Of a stretch of DNA of 64,000 nt, positions 56,035 through 64,000 are shown piece after piece. The notes below the pieces were generated by a model. It was not told the DNA's origin. It saw only the letters and a program-made list of their open reading frames with translations, and did not search any database. Origin of the DNA: Leptospira sp. Its GTDB lineage: Bacteria; Spirochaetota; Leptospiria; Leptospirales; Leptospiraceae. How positions within the stretch are numbered: the first letter of the stretch is position 1; every line of letters starts with the position of its first letter. The position numbers were made by a program, and so were the translations under genes. Where the stretch lies: assembly GCA_009991425.1 (NCBI GenBank), contig JAACWH010000023.1, forward strand, positions 1 to 64,000, written 5' to 3'.

Positions 56035-57089
56035 TCTTGAAAGAGTCCATTTTGGGGCAAAAACTTCAAAATCTTTTTCGCTATGGAAGAAGGAAATTCT
56101 CTTTCCAAGCGATCCATTTCAACCCATTTAGTTTCAAAACCATATAAGGCCTGGAAATTTTCTGGAAGATCTTTTAAAGTTTTATGTAAAAATAATTTAA
56201 TTTTGTGATGTGTAATAGAATGAGAGCTGGAGCCTGGAATGCTTTCGGATTGTATATTACTTATAATTTCATTCATATAACTAGGATTCATATAATTCTT
56301 AGCATCCTTAGCAGGGATAGTTGCATTTTCGATTAAGTATGGAAGAGTAAAAAGATTCTTAAAAAATCTACGAGAGGAATCTTTGATAAGGAGAATTTTA
56401 TCCTTCCTTTTGATCATAAAAAAATGAAGATCTAGTGTTAATTTAGTTTTTTCTAATTTCCCAGGTGGATATTGTTCAATTGAATTTTCTGTATAGGCTT
56501 TGCAAAATTTTTGAATCGGACATTTTGCACACAAAGGCTTAGGCAGACAAACCAAGGCTCCTAATTCCATCATCGCTTGGTTATGATCCCCTGGATGTTC
56601 TTGGTTTAGAAAGGAATCGGCTAAGTTCTGCCATTTTTTTTCATCTGATTCTGTGAAAAGTCGCGAGATTACTCTTTTTACATTTCCATCTAACACAGCG
56701 TATTTCTTTCCATAGGCCATCGAAAGAATTGCTCTTGCAGTATAAGGGCCTACACCAGGAATCTCTAAGGCTTCATCTAAACTTTCTGGGAAACGACCAT
56801 TGTAACGACTTGTAACAATTTGGCAGGCTTTATGCAAATTTCTTGCTCTGGAATAGTAACCGAGCCCTCTCCAATGTTCCAATACTTCCGTTTCATCTGC
56901 ACGGGATAATGTTTCCATATCGGGAAAACTAAGAAGGAATTGATTGTAAAGAGGTAGCATTGCCGCAACTCGAGTCTGTTGCAGCATAACTTCTGAAACC
57001 CAGATTTTATAGGCTGAGGGTTTGTTTCTAAAAGGAAGATCTCTTTTATTTTGATCGAACCATAATTTTAGGCTACTTTGAGCTTCCAC
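56031..57089 (-). CDS. mutY: A/G-specific adenine glycosylase MutY
   Basis: MutY removes adenine mispaired with 8-oxoguanine. The 352-residue protein starts at GTG (57087-57089). It has WVSEVMLQQTRVAAMLPLYN with the catalytic Glu, a helix-hairpin-helix EIPGVGPYTARAILSMAYG and VLDGNVKRVISRLF with the catalytic Asp. The 4Fe-4S loop is CLPKPLCAKCPIQKFC, spacing Cx5Cx2Cx5C instead of the standard Cx6Cx2Cx5C. The C-terminal NUDIX-like lesion-recognition domain follows. One residue less in the cluster loop is unusual. Confidence 0.94.
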   Translation of the reverse strand: MEAQSSLKLWFDQNKRDLPFRNKPSAYKIWVSEVMLQQTRVAAMLPLYNQFLLSFPDMETLSRADETEVLEHWRGLGYYSRARNLHKACQIVTSRYNGRFPESLDEALEIPGVGPYTARAILSMAYGKKYAVLDGNVKRVISRLFTESDEKKWQNLADSFLNQEHPGDHNQAMMELGALVCLPKPLCAKCPIQKFCKAYTENSIEQYPPGKLEKTKLTLDLHFFMIKRKDKILLIKDSSRRFFKNLFTLPYLIENATIPAKDAKNYMNPSYMNEIISNIQSESIPGSSSHSITHHKIKLFLHKTLKDLPENFQALYGFETKWVEMDRLEREFPSSIAKKILKFLPQNGLFQE

Positions 57090-57104
57090 TTTTGAAAAAA
57101 TATT

Positions 57105-57392
57105 TTATAAAGGTTGGAATTCTCTGGATACATCTAAGATTGAATACCTCAGGAAGGTATTGCAAGTCGCTTCCTCAGTGTATCGAACCAAATCATAATC
57201 CAAACGCGGTGATCGAAAAAATTGGGAAAACTCTAATCTTTCAGAGATTTCTCTTTTGATATGGGCTCTAGCTTCTGATCTACGTAGATATAAGCTGGGA
57301 ACCATTAATTCGCTTTTATAGGAGAGGATTCCACCTCGGTAAATTGAAACTGTAATCAGAACTTTGTATTTTTTATCTTGTGTTGTTTCCAT
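57105..57392 (-). CDS. Conserved-looking hypothetical protein of 95 residues
   Basis: No family recognised. The protein (METTQDKKYKVLITVSIYRG at the N-terminus) has alternating beta and charged helical parts, with two Arg-rich stretches (LRRSEARAHIKREISER and FRSPRLDYDLVRY), suggesting nucleic-acid or phosphate contact. It lacks a signal peptide or membrane helix. It lies 15 bases upstream of mutY on the same strand and probably heads the mutY-Smr-cimA unit, divergent from ispG. Confidence 0.65.
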   Translation of the reverse strand: METTQDKKYKVLITVSIYRGGILSYKSELMVPSLYLRRSEARAHIKREISERLEFSQFFRSPRLDYDLVRYTEEATCNTFLRYSILDVSREFQPL

Positions 57393-57486
57393 AGTTGTCT
57401 GGGCCTAATTGAATTATCGACTCCGAGTAGGTCTAATTTTATGGGAAAGCAAGAAAAGATGCTCGCAAAAAAGTTTCCGAAATATC

Positions 57487-57503
57487 GCATTTTTTTAAAA
57501 TGC
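57487..57503. repeat. Small AT-rich hairpin before ispG
   Basis: GCATTTT (57487-57493), three T, AAAATGC (57497-57503): a perfect 7-bp inverted repeat, 13 bases before the ispG ATG, with AAAGG between. It might influence translation start, but it is weak and AT-rich. Confidence 0.35.
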
Positions 57504-57516
57504 TATTAAAGGCGCC

Positions 57517-59598
57517 ATGAATACAAAATACAATACATCCCCATTTGAATACAATCGAAGAATCACTCATGAAGTTAAAGTTGGTAATGTAGGAATCGGA
57601 GGTTTAAATCCCATTCGGATTCAATCTATGACCAATGCAGATACCAAAGATGTTGAAGCTACCATTCGCCAAATTAGAGAGCTGCAAGAAGTCGGTTCAG
57701 AATTAGTTCGTCTAACAGTTCCTACTTCACAGGACGCAGAAGCACTTCCCATAATACGTAAACGTATGAAGGAAGAAAATCTAACAGTTCCTTTGGTTGC
57801 AGATATCCATTTTACTCCTTCCATAGCGATGAAGGCTGTAGAGTTTGTGGAAAAGGTTCGTATCAATCCAGGAAATTTTGCAGATCGTAAAAAATTTGCA
57901 ATCTTAGAATATACTGATAAAGAATACAAACTCGAACTAGAAAGAATATCTGAAACCTTTCTCCCTCTTGTTAAGAGAGCTAAGGAATTGGGAGTAGCCA
58001 TGAGAATTGGAACCAACCATGGATCGCTTTCTGACAGAATCATGAATCGGTTTGGAGATACTCCCGAAGGAATGGTGGAATCCGCATTAGAATTTATAAG
58101 AATCGCTGAGTCGATTGGATACAAAGATATAATCGTCTCTATGAAAGCATCCAACACGCAAATTATGATCCAAGCATATCGTCTACTAATTGCTAGGTTC
58201 CTAGAACTCAATATGACCTATCCACTGCATCTCGGTGTTACAGAGGCAGGAGATGGCAAAGATGGAAGGATCAAATCAGCTATTGGAATTGGAAGTTTGC
58301 TAGATGATGGTTTGGGAGATACAATTCGTGTATCTCTTACCGAAGATCCAGTTCTCGAAATACCTGTAGCAAAAATCATTGTAGAAAAATACAATTTGCT
58401 TCATTCTAAGAATTGGGAAAATCTTACCGGAAAATCCGCTAGCAGTGAAATCAATTCTACTCCTATCCAAGCGAGTGAAAAACGAAATCAGGATTCTAAA
58501 GATTCTACCAATTCTTCTTTTAAAGAATTTCGAAATCCTTTTCAGTATTCCAGATTCTATGCTAAGGAAATTTCTCTCAACTCAACTAAGATGGGTGAAG
58601 AAAATCCGATTCGAGTAGAAGTAGATTGTTCCCAATTGAAATCAAATTATGAGAAAGAAATTTCTGAACTCTTTCTAAAGGCTGCCCCCCTCTCTATCCT
58701 ACCAGAGTCTTTGCATTTTACGATACGAAATGAAACCGAATTAAATGAACTAGCAACACTTAGAAACAAGGAAATTGTACCGGCTGCATTCTCCTTTCTC
58801 TTGCAGGGAGAGATGGCAAACCAAATTCATGACCAACTATCCCAATTATTAGCCTTTGATAAATGGGTATCTTACTATCCGCACTTTGGAAGTGAAGAAG
58901 AAAAAGAAATCTTTCTTGGAGCAATCTCCAGTTTTCATAAAGAAAACAAAAGCATAGAGTGGATCATCAAACCATCCGAATTTTCTAGAATACCAGAAAT
59001 TCTCGAAGATATTCAAAAATGGTTACTTTCGAATTCTATTTTTAGTTTAGAGAGTTCTGATCTAACAAGAGATTACCGCAAGCTAAGCTCTTTCTTGTCA
59101 AATTATGATTATCCAATTTCTCTATCTTCTGTTCACGGCAACCAAGAAGATGCATTGTATGAGGCATCCATTGGTCTAGGTGGTTTACTCATTGATGGTA
59201 TCGGAGATATATTACGTATCAGTTTTCCTTGTGAAATATTCGAAGAACTAAGTCTTACCTATGATATTCTGCAGGGTTCAAGGCTTCGTCTAACAAAAAC
59301 AGAATATATTTCTTGTCCATCTTGTGGAAGAACACAATTCGATCTTCAAGATACTACAGCAAGAATCAAAAAGCGAACGAATCATTTGATAGGAGTAAAG
59401 ATTGCAGTTATGGGCTGCATAGTCAATGGTCCTGGGGAAATGGCGGATGCAGATTTTGGATATGTAGGTGCTGCTCCTGGAAAGGTTCATCTTTATAAAG
59501 GGAAAGAAATTATCATGAAAAATGTTCCCGAAGATATTGCTGATGAGAAATTAGTTGAGCTGATTAAAAACCATGATATGTGGGTGGAAGCAAAGTAA
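57517..59598 (+). CDS. ispG: 4-hydroxy-3-methylbut-2-enyl diphosphate synthase, long form
   Basis: IspG (GcpE) converts methylerythritol cyclodiphosphate to HMBPP, the penultimate MEP pathway step, using a 4Fe-4S cluster. At 693 residues this is the three-domain type seen in plants, Chlamydia and spirochetes: the TIM barrel (about 1-290, [20 protein letters not shown]), a large insert (about 320-600), and the C-terminal cluster domain. Cluster ligands are in [14 protein letters not shown] and [21 protein letters not shown] linker of low complexity (about 305-340, Ser/Asn-rich) joins barrel and insert. AAAGG precedes the ATG. Confidence 0.96.
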   Translation: MNTKYNTSPFEYNRRITHEVKVGNVGIGGLNPIRIQSMTNADTKDVEATIRQIRELQEVGSELVRLTVPTSQDAEALPIIRKRMKEENLTVPLVADIHFTPSIAMKAVEFVEKVRINPGNFADRKKFAILEYTDKEYKLELERISETFLPLVKRAKELGVAMRIGTNHGSLSDRIMNRFGDTPEGMVESALEFIRIAESIGYKDIIVSMKASNTQIMIQAYRLLIARFLELNMTYPLHLGVTEAGDGKDGRIKSAIGIGSLLDDGLGDTIRVSLTEDPVLEIPVAKIIVEKYNLLHSKNWENLTGKSASSEINSTPIQASEKRNQDSKDSTNSSFKEFRNPFQYSRFYAKEISLNSTKMGEENPIRVEVDCSQLKSNYEKEISELFLKAAPLSILPESLHFTIRNETELNELATLRNKEIVPAAFSFLLQGEMANQIHDQLSQLLAFDKWVSYYPHFGSEEEKEIFLGAISSFHKENKSIEWIIKPSEFSRIPEILEDIQKWLLSNSIFSLESSDLTRDYRKLSSFLSNYDYPISLSSVHGNQEDALYEASIGLGGLLIDGIGDILRISFPCEIFEELSLTYDILQGSRLRLTKTEYISCPSCGRTQFDLQDTTARIKKRTNHLIGVKIAVMGCIVNGPGEMADADFGYVGAAPGKVHLYKGKEIIMKNVPEDIADEKLVELIKNHDMWVEAK

Positions 59599-59649
59599 TA
59601 TATCGATAGAATTGTAACTTTTTTATTAATAAAACGAAAGAGGTAGCAT

Positions 59650-60258
59650 ATGAACAAATTAATTTTTACCATATTCATCATTGGATTTTTTTCTATTTTT
59701 AATTGCAGCCAAATTGAAAGTAAAGATTCAAAAGATGCAGATTCAGTTACTTCAAAGCTTCCTAAATCTGAGATAAATTGGGATGCTCCGCAAAATTGGA
59801 AGAAGCCTGCTAAGGATTCCTTAAAAACCAAACTGAGTTCTATGCAGTTTAAAGTAACACAGGAAGAAGGCACCGAGCCACCCTTTCGCAATGAATACCA
59901 TGACAATAAAGAAGAAGGAATCTATGTTGATATTGTATCTGGAGAACCCTTATTTAGTTCCTTAGATAAATACGATTCGGGAACAGGTTGGCCCAGCTTC
60001 AGCAAACCCTTAGTGAATGATCTGATTGTCTACCATGTAGATTCTTCTTGGGGAATGAAACGAATCGAAGTTCAATCAAAACATGGTGAAAGCCATCTTG
60101 GTCATGTATTTGAAGATGGCCCCAGACCTACTGGACTTAGGTATTGTATGAACAGCGCCTCACTTCGTTTTATTCCTGTTAGTAAATTAGAGAAAGAAGG
60201 CTACGGAAAATTTTTAGCCTTATTTCAAAATTCCTCTAAAAGTAAACCAACAAAGTAA
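59650..60258 (+). CDS. msrB: Lipoprotein methionine sulfoxide reductase B, zinc-free
   Basis: MsrB reduces methionine-R-sulfoxide. A lipoprotein-like signal ([19 protein letters not shown]) means this 202-residue protein acts in the periplasm or on the envelope. The domain has [32 protein letters not shown] and NSASLRF; the cysteine in RYCMNSASL is catalytic. The CxxC zinc pairs of most MsrB are missing: [13 protein letters not shown] and [11 protein letters not shown] have Asp/Ser/Gly/Ser in those places, so this is a zinc-free type. A second resolving cysteine is not evident. AGAGG lies upstream; it may be transcribed with ispG (51-base gap). Confidence 0.93.
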   Translation: MNKLIFTIFIIGFFSIFNCSQIESKDSKDADSVTSKLPKSEINWDAPQNWKKPAKDSLKTKLSSMQFKVTQEEGTEPPFRNEYHDNKEEGIYVDIVSGEPLFSSLDKYDSGTGWPSFSKPLVNDLIVYHVDSSWGMKRIEVQSKHGESHLGHVFEDGPRPTGLRYCMNSASLRFIPVSKLEKEGYGKFLALFQNSSKSKPTK

Positions 60259-60262
60259 AAAT

Positions 60263-61189
60263 TTAAAGTGACTGATGTCCTGGATGAACTTGAATTCCAG
60301 GAATTTTCTTAGCCAGATCTTGCAGTGCATTCAGACTCCTGCGGTTTTCTTCTCGATCAGAAGTAAAGCTTCCAGGTGTTACATTTTGTTCCCAACCAAA
60401 TTTTGTGTGAGAAGTATCACCTAATACTAGATGAATTCCATCTTTTGCTTTGATCAAAAATGCAAGGCTTCCTGGCGTATGACCCGGACTATGAAATACC
60501 AAGAAACTTCCATCTTCAAATAGATCTAAAGTCGCTAAACCAAATTCTGTATTTACTTCAGAGAATTCCAATTGTCTTAAAATTTTATTTTCGCCCAGTA
60601 AGTTATCTGTAGTTCCTTTTACAAAAAGATTGAGGAAGTTTTTCGCAGTTGGTTCATTTGGACCAGTGTAAATCGGAACTTCATCAGAAAGATCACTAGT
60701 TCCCATAATATGATCCATATGCATATGAGTCAGAAAGGCACCGTTAATAGGTTTATTTTGCTTTTTAAGCCATTCACCAAGTGTTACCTTAATTGTAAGT
60801 TTATCCGTATTCATGGCTGAGGCAACTAAACTAGATATCGGCCACTCACTCGGATCCTTTTTGAAAAGGTCAGCTAGACCTGTATCAATAATAAATTTTC
60901 CAGCTGTTGGATGATCAATAGTGTAAAAATAAATTTGAATAGGCTCTAGTGTTTCATCACTCAGACCAGCTGCTTTTGATTTGGGATCAGAAAGGTCAAT
61001 CAAGCCTGCACGATCCACTTCCCAATCAGCAGCTGTAATTTTTTGAAATTCTAGTTTGGATTTTACCTTTTTAAACTCATCCAGTGAGATCGTAGCTTTC
61101 TGACCTTTCCTCTCAAGCACCGATGCATTTGATGTAACCGAACACGATATCATCAGAGATACTATCCCTATAAATAAAACATTTCTCAT
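60263..61189 (-). CDS. Metallo-beta-lactamase-fold lipoprotein
   Basis: A 308-residue protein with a signal peptide and lipobox-like LMISCS, so probably attached to the envelope. THMHMDHIMG is the HxHxDH zinc motif; FHSPGHTPGSLAF and LGDTSHTKFG supply the other zinc ligands, and QVHPGHQSL the last histidine. The arrangement resembles lactonase-like members (AHL lactonase and similar MBL enzymes), but the natural substrate is unknown. AGAGGGG gives a strong ribosome-binding site. It is convergent with msrB (4 bases between stops). Confidence 0.85.
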   Translation of the reverse strand: MRNVLFIGIVSLMISCSVTSNASVLERKGQKATISLDEFKKVKSKLEFQKITAADWEVDRAGLIDLSDPKSKAAGLSDETLEPIQIYFYTIDHPTAGKFIIDTGLADLFKKDPSEWPISSLVASAMNTDKLTIKVTLGEWLKKQNKPINGAFLTHMHMDHIMGTSDLSDEVPIYTGPNEPTAKNFLNLFVKGTTDNLLGENKILRQLEFSEVNTEFGLATLDLFEDGSFLVFHSPGHTPGSLAFLIKAKDGIHLVLGDTSHTKFGWEQNVTPGSFTSDREENRRSLNALQDLAKKIPGIQVHPGHQSL

Positions 61190-61264
61190 AAAAAGCCCCT
61201 CTTATTCTCAAAATTAATACTAAGAAACAATAGAACATCAATTCAAATAAACTAACATATATTA

Positions 61265-61280
61265 TATCTAAATTTAGATA
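61265..61280. promoter_or_regulatory. Perfect 16-base palindrome upstream of the MBL lipoprotein gene
   Basis: TATCTAAATTTAGATA is an exact palindrome with no spacer, about 76 bases before the start of the MBL lipoprotein gene, in an AT-rich 149-base gap. It could be an operator for a dimeric repressor. A second small hairpin ATAAG/CTTAT overlaps it at 61278-61292. Confidence 0.4.
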
Positions 61281-61338
61281 AGTAATGCTTATTTCTTAAG
61301 ATGAAAGTATTATTCATTTTTAATTAGAAAATATTAAC

Positions 61339-62691
61339 TTATTTTTTGAGAAGCTCTTCCCAATCTTTAAGTAGTTCATCTTCAGATCCAAGAATAACGT
61401 TGTCTGCTCCTAAAGTTTGCACAGAAGATAGCTCAATTCCTATTCCATTTTCTAAGTCCGAGGCCAAAGACTGGATTAAATCACAGGGTTTCACCTTATT
61501 GCAATTATACATCCCGATAATATTGGCTGAATCAGATGCGTATTGCATATTATAGCTTTGGTTACTAACTTCAAATGTTTCAGTGATACCATCACCATCC
61601 CAATCTTCCACAGAGTATCTCGTATTATCATTAGAAACCAATATGATTCTCTTTCCATTTCCTGCTGGGTTCAGTTCTGTAACTGTCTTCGAACCTGTTT
61701 CATTCTTTCTTGAATACAAATACTTTAACTTTTTTAAATGGGCAGAGATCAATCGTTCTACCATCGTATTATAAAGATTGCTGTATTTTTCAGAAACAGT
61801 TTTGGCTGTTTCGGTATCTTTCTTTTCTAAATCAATTGTTCTTGCATTTCTTGAATAAGAAAAATAATCTACGATTCCATCAGCAACCTGAGTGTAGAAA
61901 TTTCTAGTGTTGATTTCTCCTGGATTAGCTGCTGGAGATAAGGCAGTTTCGACACGGGCAGAATTTTCTTTCTTTGATTCAGCCTCTTCCAGACCCTCGG
62001 CTTGACCGACTGCTTGCTTGGAAGCTGATTGAGATCCCTCGGTTTTATTTTCTTTAGCATTCATTTCTTCTGTAAGTGCTTTTTCCAAAAACTCAGCACG
62101 TGCATCTTGTTCTTTAGATATAGAATCTAAGTTCTCAATGGCGGTGATATGACGTGGACTATTTTCTCCAGAAAATTTCTTTTGTCGGTATTCTTCTGCA
62201 ACTGCTTTTTTCTTTTCTAAGGCAATTGTTTTATAGATAGAATCATATTTAAGGTAAAGAGAGTGAAGATGATACTTTGAATTATCTTTTCTTCTTTTGA
62301 AGTCATCAGCAACTTTAGAAAGCTTCTCGCGTTCGTCTACAATATCTCGGAACTCTTTTAAGAAGGCTCGACGCGATCGATAATTCGAAACCTGCTTCTG
62401 GTATTCTTTTAGTCTAGCTGAAACTTCTGATCTATCATCATAGCCATCTCGAAATATGTAGGTTTGTGAATCTCGTATAACAACTAAACTCGCCAAGGAT
62501 GGATCTAAATTCGAACTGGAATTACCTATACGATTCCCATCTTGGTCTATAAAATTTGCAAAATGGAAAATGATTCTATCTTCATTGAACTTAGAAATAT
62601 TTTTCATAGTTGGGGAGACTTCCCCAGCTTGAATGCTAAGGGTCAAAAAAGATAATGAAATTATAAGAATTAGATTTTTTTTATTTTTCAT
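61339..62691 (-). CDS. Exported coiled-coil protein of unknown family
   Basis: A 450-residue protein with a clear signal peptide (LILIISLSFLTLSIQAGEVS). Residues about 85-240 are charged and helical with likely coiled coil (KVADDFKRRKDNSKYHLHSL, KALTEEMNAKENKTE) and an acidic, Ala/Glu-rich piece. The C-terminal half has beta-rich motifs around RIILVSNDNTRYSVEDWDGD, GITETFEVSNQSYN and YNCNKVKPCDL; the last, with two cysteines, may form a disulfide. No domain recognised. It overlaps the GerMN-like gene by 4 bases. Confidence 0.75.
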   Translation of the reverse strand: MKNKKNLILIISLSFLTLSIQAGEVSPTMKNISKFNEDRIIFHFANFIDQDGNRIGNSSSNLDPSLASLVVIRDSQTYIFRDGYDDRSEVSARLKEYQKQVSNYRSRRAFLKEFRDIVDEREKLSKVADDFKRRKDNSKYHLHSLYLKYDSIYKTIALEKKKAVAEEYRQKKFSGENSPRHITAIENLDSISKEQDARAEFLEKALTEEMNAKENKTEGSQSASKQAVGQAEGLEEAESKKENSARVETALSPAANPGEINTRNFYTQVADGIVDYFSYSRNARTIDLEKKDTETAKTVSEKYSNLYNTMVERLISAHLKKLKYLYSRKNETGSKTVTELNPAGNGKRIILVSNDNTRYSVEDWDGDGITETFEVSNQSYNMQYASDSANIIGMYNCNKVKPCDLIQSLASDLENGIGIELSSVQTLGADNVILGSEDELLKDWEELLKK

Positions 62692-63554
62692 TTATTTTCC
62701 CGCACGCGGTCTTTTTCAAAATGTTCGAATATTCCTTTCGCCTCAACATCTCTACCATCAATTTTAAATATGATTTTCTCCAAATTACTATATTGGTCAA
62801 AAATTGTATTTTCCATACAATCGACAACCAAACCCAAGACAGTAAATTTCTTTGCTTCAATTTCTTTTAATGTTTTATCATCAATGAAATTCGATGGTGC
62901 AGAATAATAACTTTCAATAGAAGACTGCTCTTGCTGCTCTTCTTCCTCATCACTAACATCATAAGAAGATTTGGGAAAACGGTATTTTGCCATTTCTCTC
63001 TCAATCTCATTTGATGAAAAATCAAGAATCAATACCTTACCCTTATCTTGAACCCAAATACTAATTAAGGCTATAGAAAGATTGGGCAGTCTCTTTAGCT
63101 TAGAACTTGCGATTTTATCTTCTACTTGAATTAGGTTAGAAAAATACGGTGGTCTAGAAATTTCAGCAAGTAGAGTTCGAATATCATCTTTGATAGAATT
63201 TTGTAGATAGACAAGTCTATCGGAAGCGAATATATTTTTTTCTCCATCAGACACATAGATTTTAGCAAGTGTTCTTGATTCTTGCAAAGGAAGAGCAAAT
63301 ACGTTAAAGGGGATAAGTAAGGAGAAAGGATTTTTTTCTACAAGATAGGAAAAGCTAACAAAGAGTAAAAATCCAATCCAGGCAAAATAGAGCATAAGAT
63401 ATTTACGAATATTTGTGTTGTTCTTTTCAATAGCGATGTTAAAAAACCGAGTCCAATGCTTAACTGAAAATTCTTTTACCTTATTTGAATAGTTACCTAC
63501 CTCGTTTTTAAAACCATTCCATCTATCTTTAAAATTAATCTTTTCCATCACCAT
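62688..63554 (-). CDS. Membrane protein with GerMN-like domain
   Basis: The 288-residue protein (Met3 at 63548 is an alternative start) has a membrane segment near residues 52-70 (LMLYFAWIGFLLFVSFSYLV) and an exported domain. AKIYVSDGEKNIFASDRLVY, DDIRTLLAEISRPP, LSIALISIWVQDKGKVLILD and FSSNEIEREM resemble the GerMN pattern (YFxDxxxxxLVPE...LLxGP...VxVxDGxVxVDFS). GerMN domains often accompany amidases in cell-wall proteins, which fits its upstream neighbour. Resemblance is by eye. The gene starts within the amidase gene (20-base overlap). Confidence 0.55.
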   Translation of the reverse strand: MVMEKINFKDRWNGFKNEVGNYSNKVKEFSVKHWTRFFNIAIEKNNTNIRKYLMLYFAWIGFLLFVSFSYLVEKNPFSLLIPFNVFALPLQESRTLAKIYVSDGEKNIFASDRLVYLQNSIKDDIRTLLAEISRPPYFSNLIQVEDKIASSKLKRLPNLSIALISIWVQDKGKVLILDFSSNEIEREMAKYRFPKSSYDVSDEEEEQQEQSSIESYYSAPSNFIDDKTLKEIEAKKFTVLGLVVDCMENTIFDQYSNLEKIIFKIDGRDVEAKGIFEHFEKDRVRENK

Positions 63555-64000
63555 AATCCTTAATGCCTTGCAGAATACTTTTTACAAGTCGCGATTGAAC
63601 CTTTTTAGATTCTAGAAAAACAGATTCTTTAGGGTGCGACAAATATCCCATTTCAATCAATACTGCAGGCATTAGCGATCCACGCAATACAGAAAAATCT
63701 GCCTTTTTAATTCCTCTTGCTGGTATCAATCTGCCAATTCCCTTATTTAAATGTGAATCAAGAGTGGAAGCAAGCTTTCTTGAACGCCTTTGTACCAAAC
63801 TGGACATCATCCCTGCTTGGATATTTGCCACTGGTTGTCCATAGTTAGAATTAAGAATTTTGTTCTCTAGGATAGCTGTCTCTCTAGCTTGTTCCGTTGT
63901 AGGAGTTTGAGATAAATAATAAATTTCATAGCCTGATGGTTTTTCAGAAAGAGAGGCATTGCAATGCAGAGAAATAAATATTGCCTCTTTGACATCGATT
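63535..64000 (-). CDS. N-acetylmuramoyl-L-alanine amidase (Amidase_3), N-terminal part beyond window
   Basis: Reading from the right edge on the minus strand gives IDVKEAIFISLHCNASLSEK, the zinc-binding strand with the SLHCNA motif of family 3 amidases. GSLMPAVLIEMGYLSHPKES follows, with the catalytic glutamate. About 155 C-terminal residues are visible; the N-terminal zinc His and Glu lie outside the window. The enzyme cuts the amide bond between MurNAc and the stem peptide and is needed for cell separation. The partial ORF continues without a stop to base 64000. Confidence 0.9.
   Translation of the reverse strand, partial: IDVKEAIFISLHCNASLSEKPSGYEIYYLSQTPTTEQARETAILENKILNSNYGQPVANIQAGMMSSLVQRRSRKLASTLDSHLNKGIGRLIPARGIKKADFSVLRGSLMPAVLIEMGYLSHPKESVFLESKKVQSRLVKSILQGIKDYGDGKD

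Overview
The window is a low-GC (roughly one third G+C by eye), densely coded chromosomal stretch from a spirochete, almost certainly a Leptospira. Evidence: two tandem FlaB core flagellins next to a FlaA-like sheath protein, a citramalate synthase of the CimA type typical of Leptospira, a long IspG with a large internal insertion, spirochete-style lipoprotein signals, and an ahpC-sufB pair. I see no phage, insertion sequence, CRISPR array or plasmid function; this is core genome with a few lineage-specific proteins. Both window edges cut genes (proC on the left, an N-acetylmuramoyl-L-alanine amidase on the right).

Layout. 1-2.0 kb: proC (partial), a YggS-type PLP protein and a membrane-anchored coiled-coil protein, all minus. 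2.0-7.0 kb: a FlaA-like secreted protein, two flaB genes with structured leaders, and a REC-PAS-PAS-histidine kinase. 7.0-12.6 kb: poly(A) polymerase with an Asn-rich tail, an M23 peptidase, lgt, a dienoyl-CoA-isomerase-like crotonase, a small protein and a TPR protein. 12.8-18.2 kb: rlmN, the ahpC-sufB operon behind a PerR-like operator, and a 717-residue Pro-rich protein with duplicated end modules. 18.2-23.9 kb: a hotdog thioesterase, tRNA-Leu(CAA), an SDR, a divergent FliG-like protein, glpK, an MBL hydrolase and a STAS protein. 24.0-28.2 kb: the minus-strand series lexA, lipoprotein, ctpA, tsaD, pssA. 28.2-34.6 kb: a heavy-metal RND efflux operon with an inorganic pyrophosphatase inside it. 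34.7-37.6 kb: bactofilin-recJ, then mtnD. 37.6-49.2 kb: respiratory complex I genes nuoABCDEFHJKLMN, with no nuoG or nuoI in the cluster. 49.2-57.4 kb: rarA, a small CC-motif protein, a DedA-type protein, a 7TM-DISM/SpoIIE phosphatase, pth, cimA, an Smr protein, mutY and a small unknown. 57.5-64.0 kb: ispG, a lipoprotein MsrB without zinc cysteines, an MBL lipoprotein, and a coiled-coil/GerMN-like/amidase cell-wall set.

Most notable: (1) both flaB leaders carry an 8-bp stem with a five-base loop containing GGA, and the upper gene also presents its Shine-Dalgarno in a second hairpin loop. This is the two-site layout expected for CsrA control of flagellin, with unrelated stem sequences in the two leaders. 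(2) A perfect 7-1-7 palindrome resembling a Per box sits immediately upstream of the ahpC ribosome-binding site. (3) Complex I keeps E and F but lacks G and I at the locus. (4) A protein of unknown family has a FliG-like core. All functional names are from reading motifs and family resemblance by eye; no search was run.
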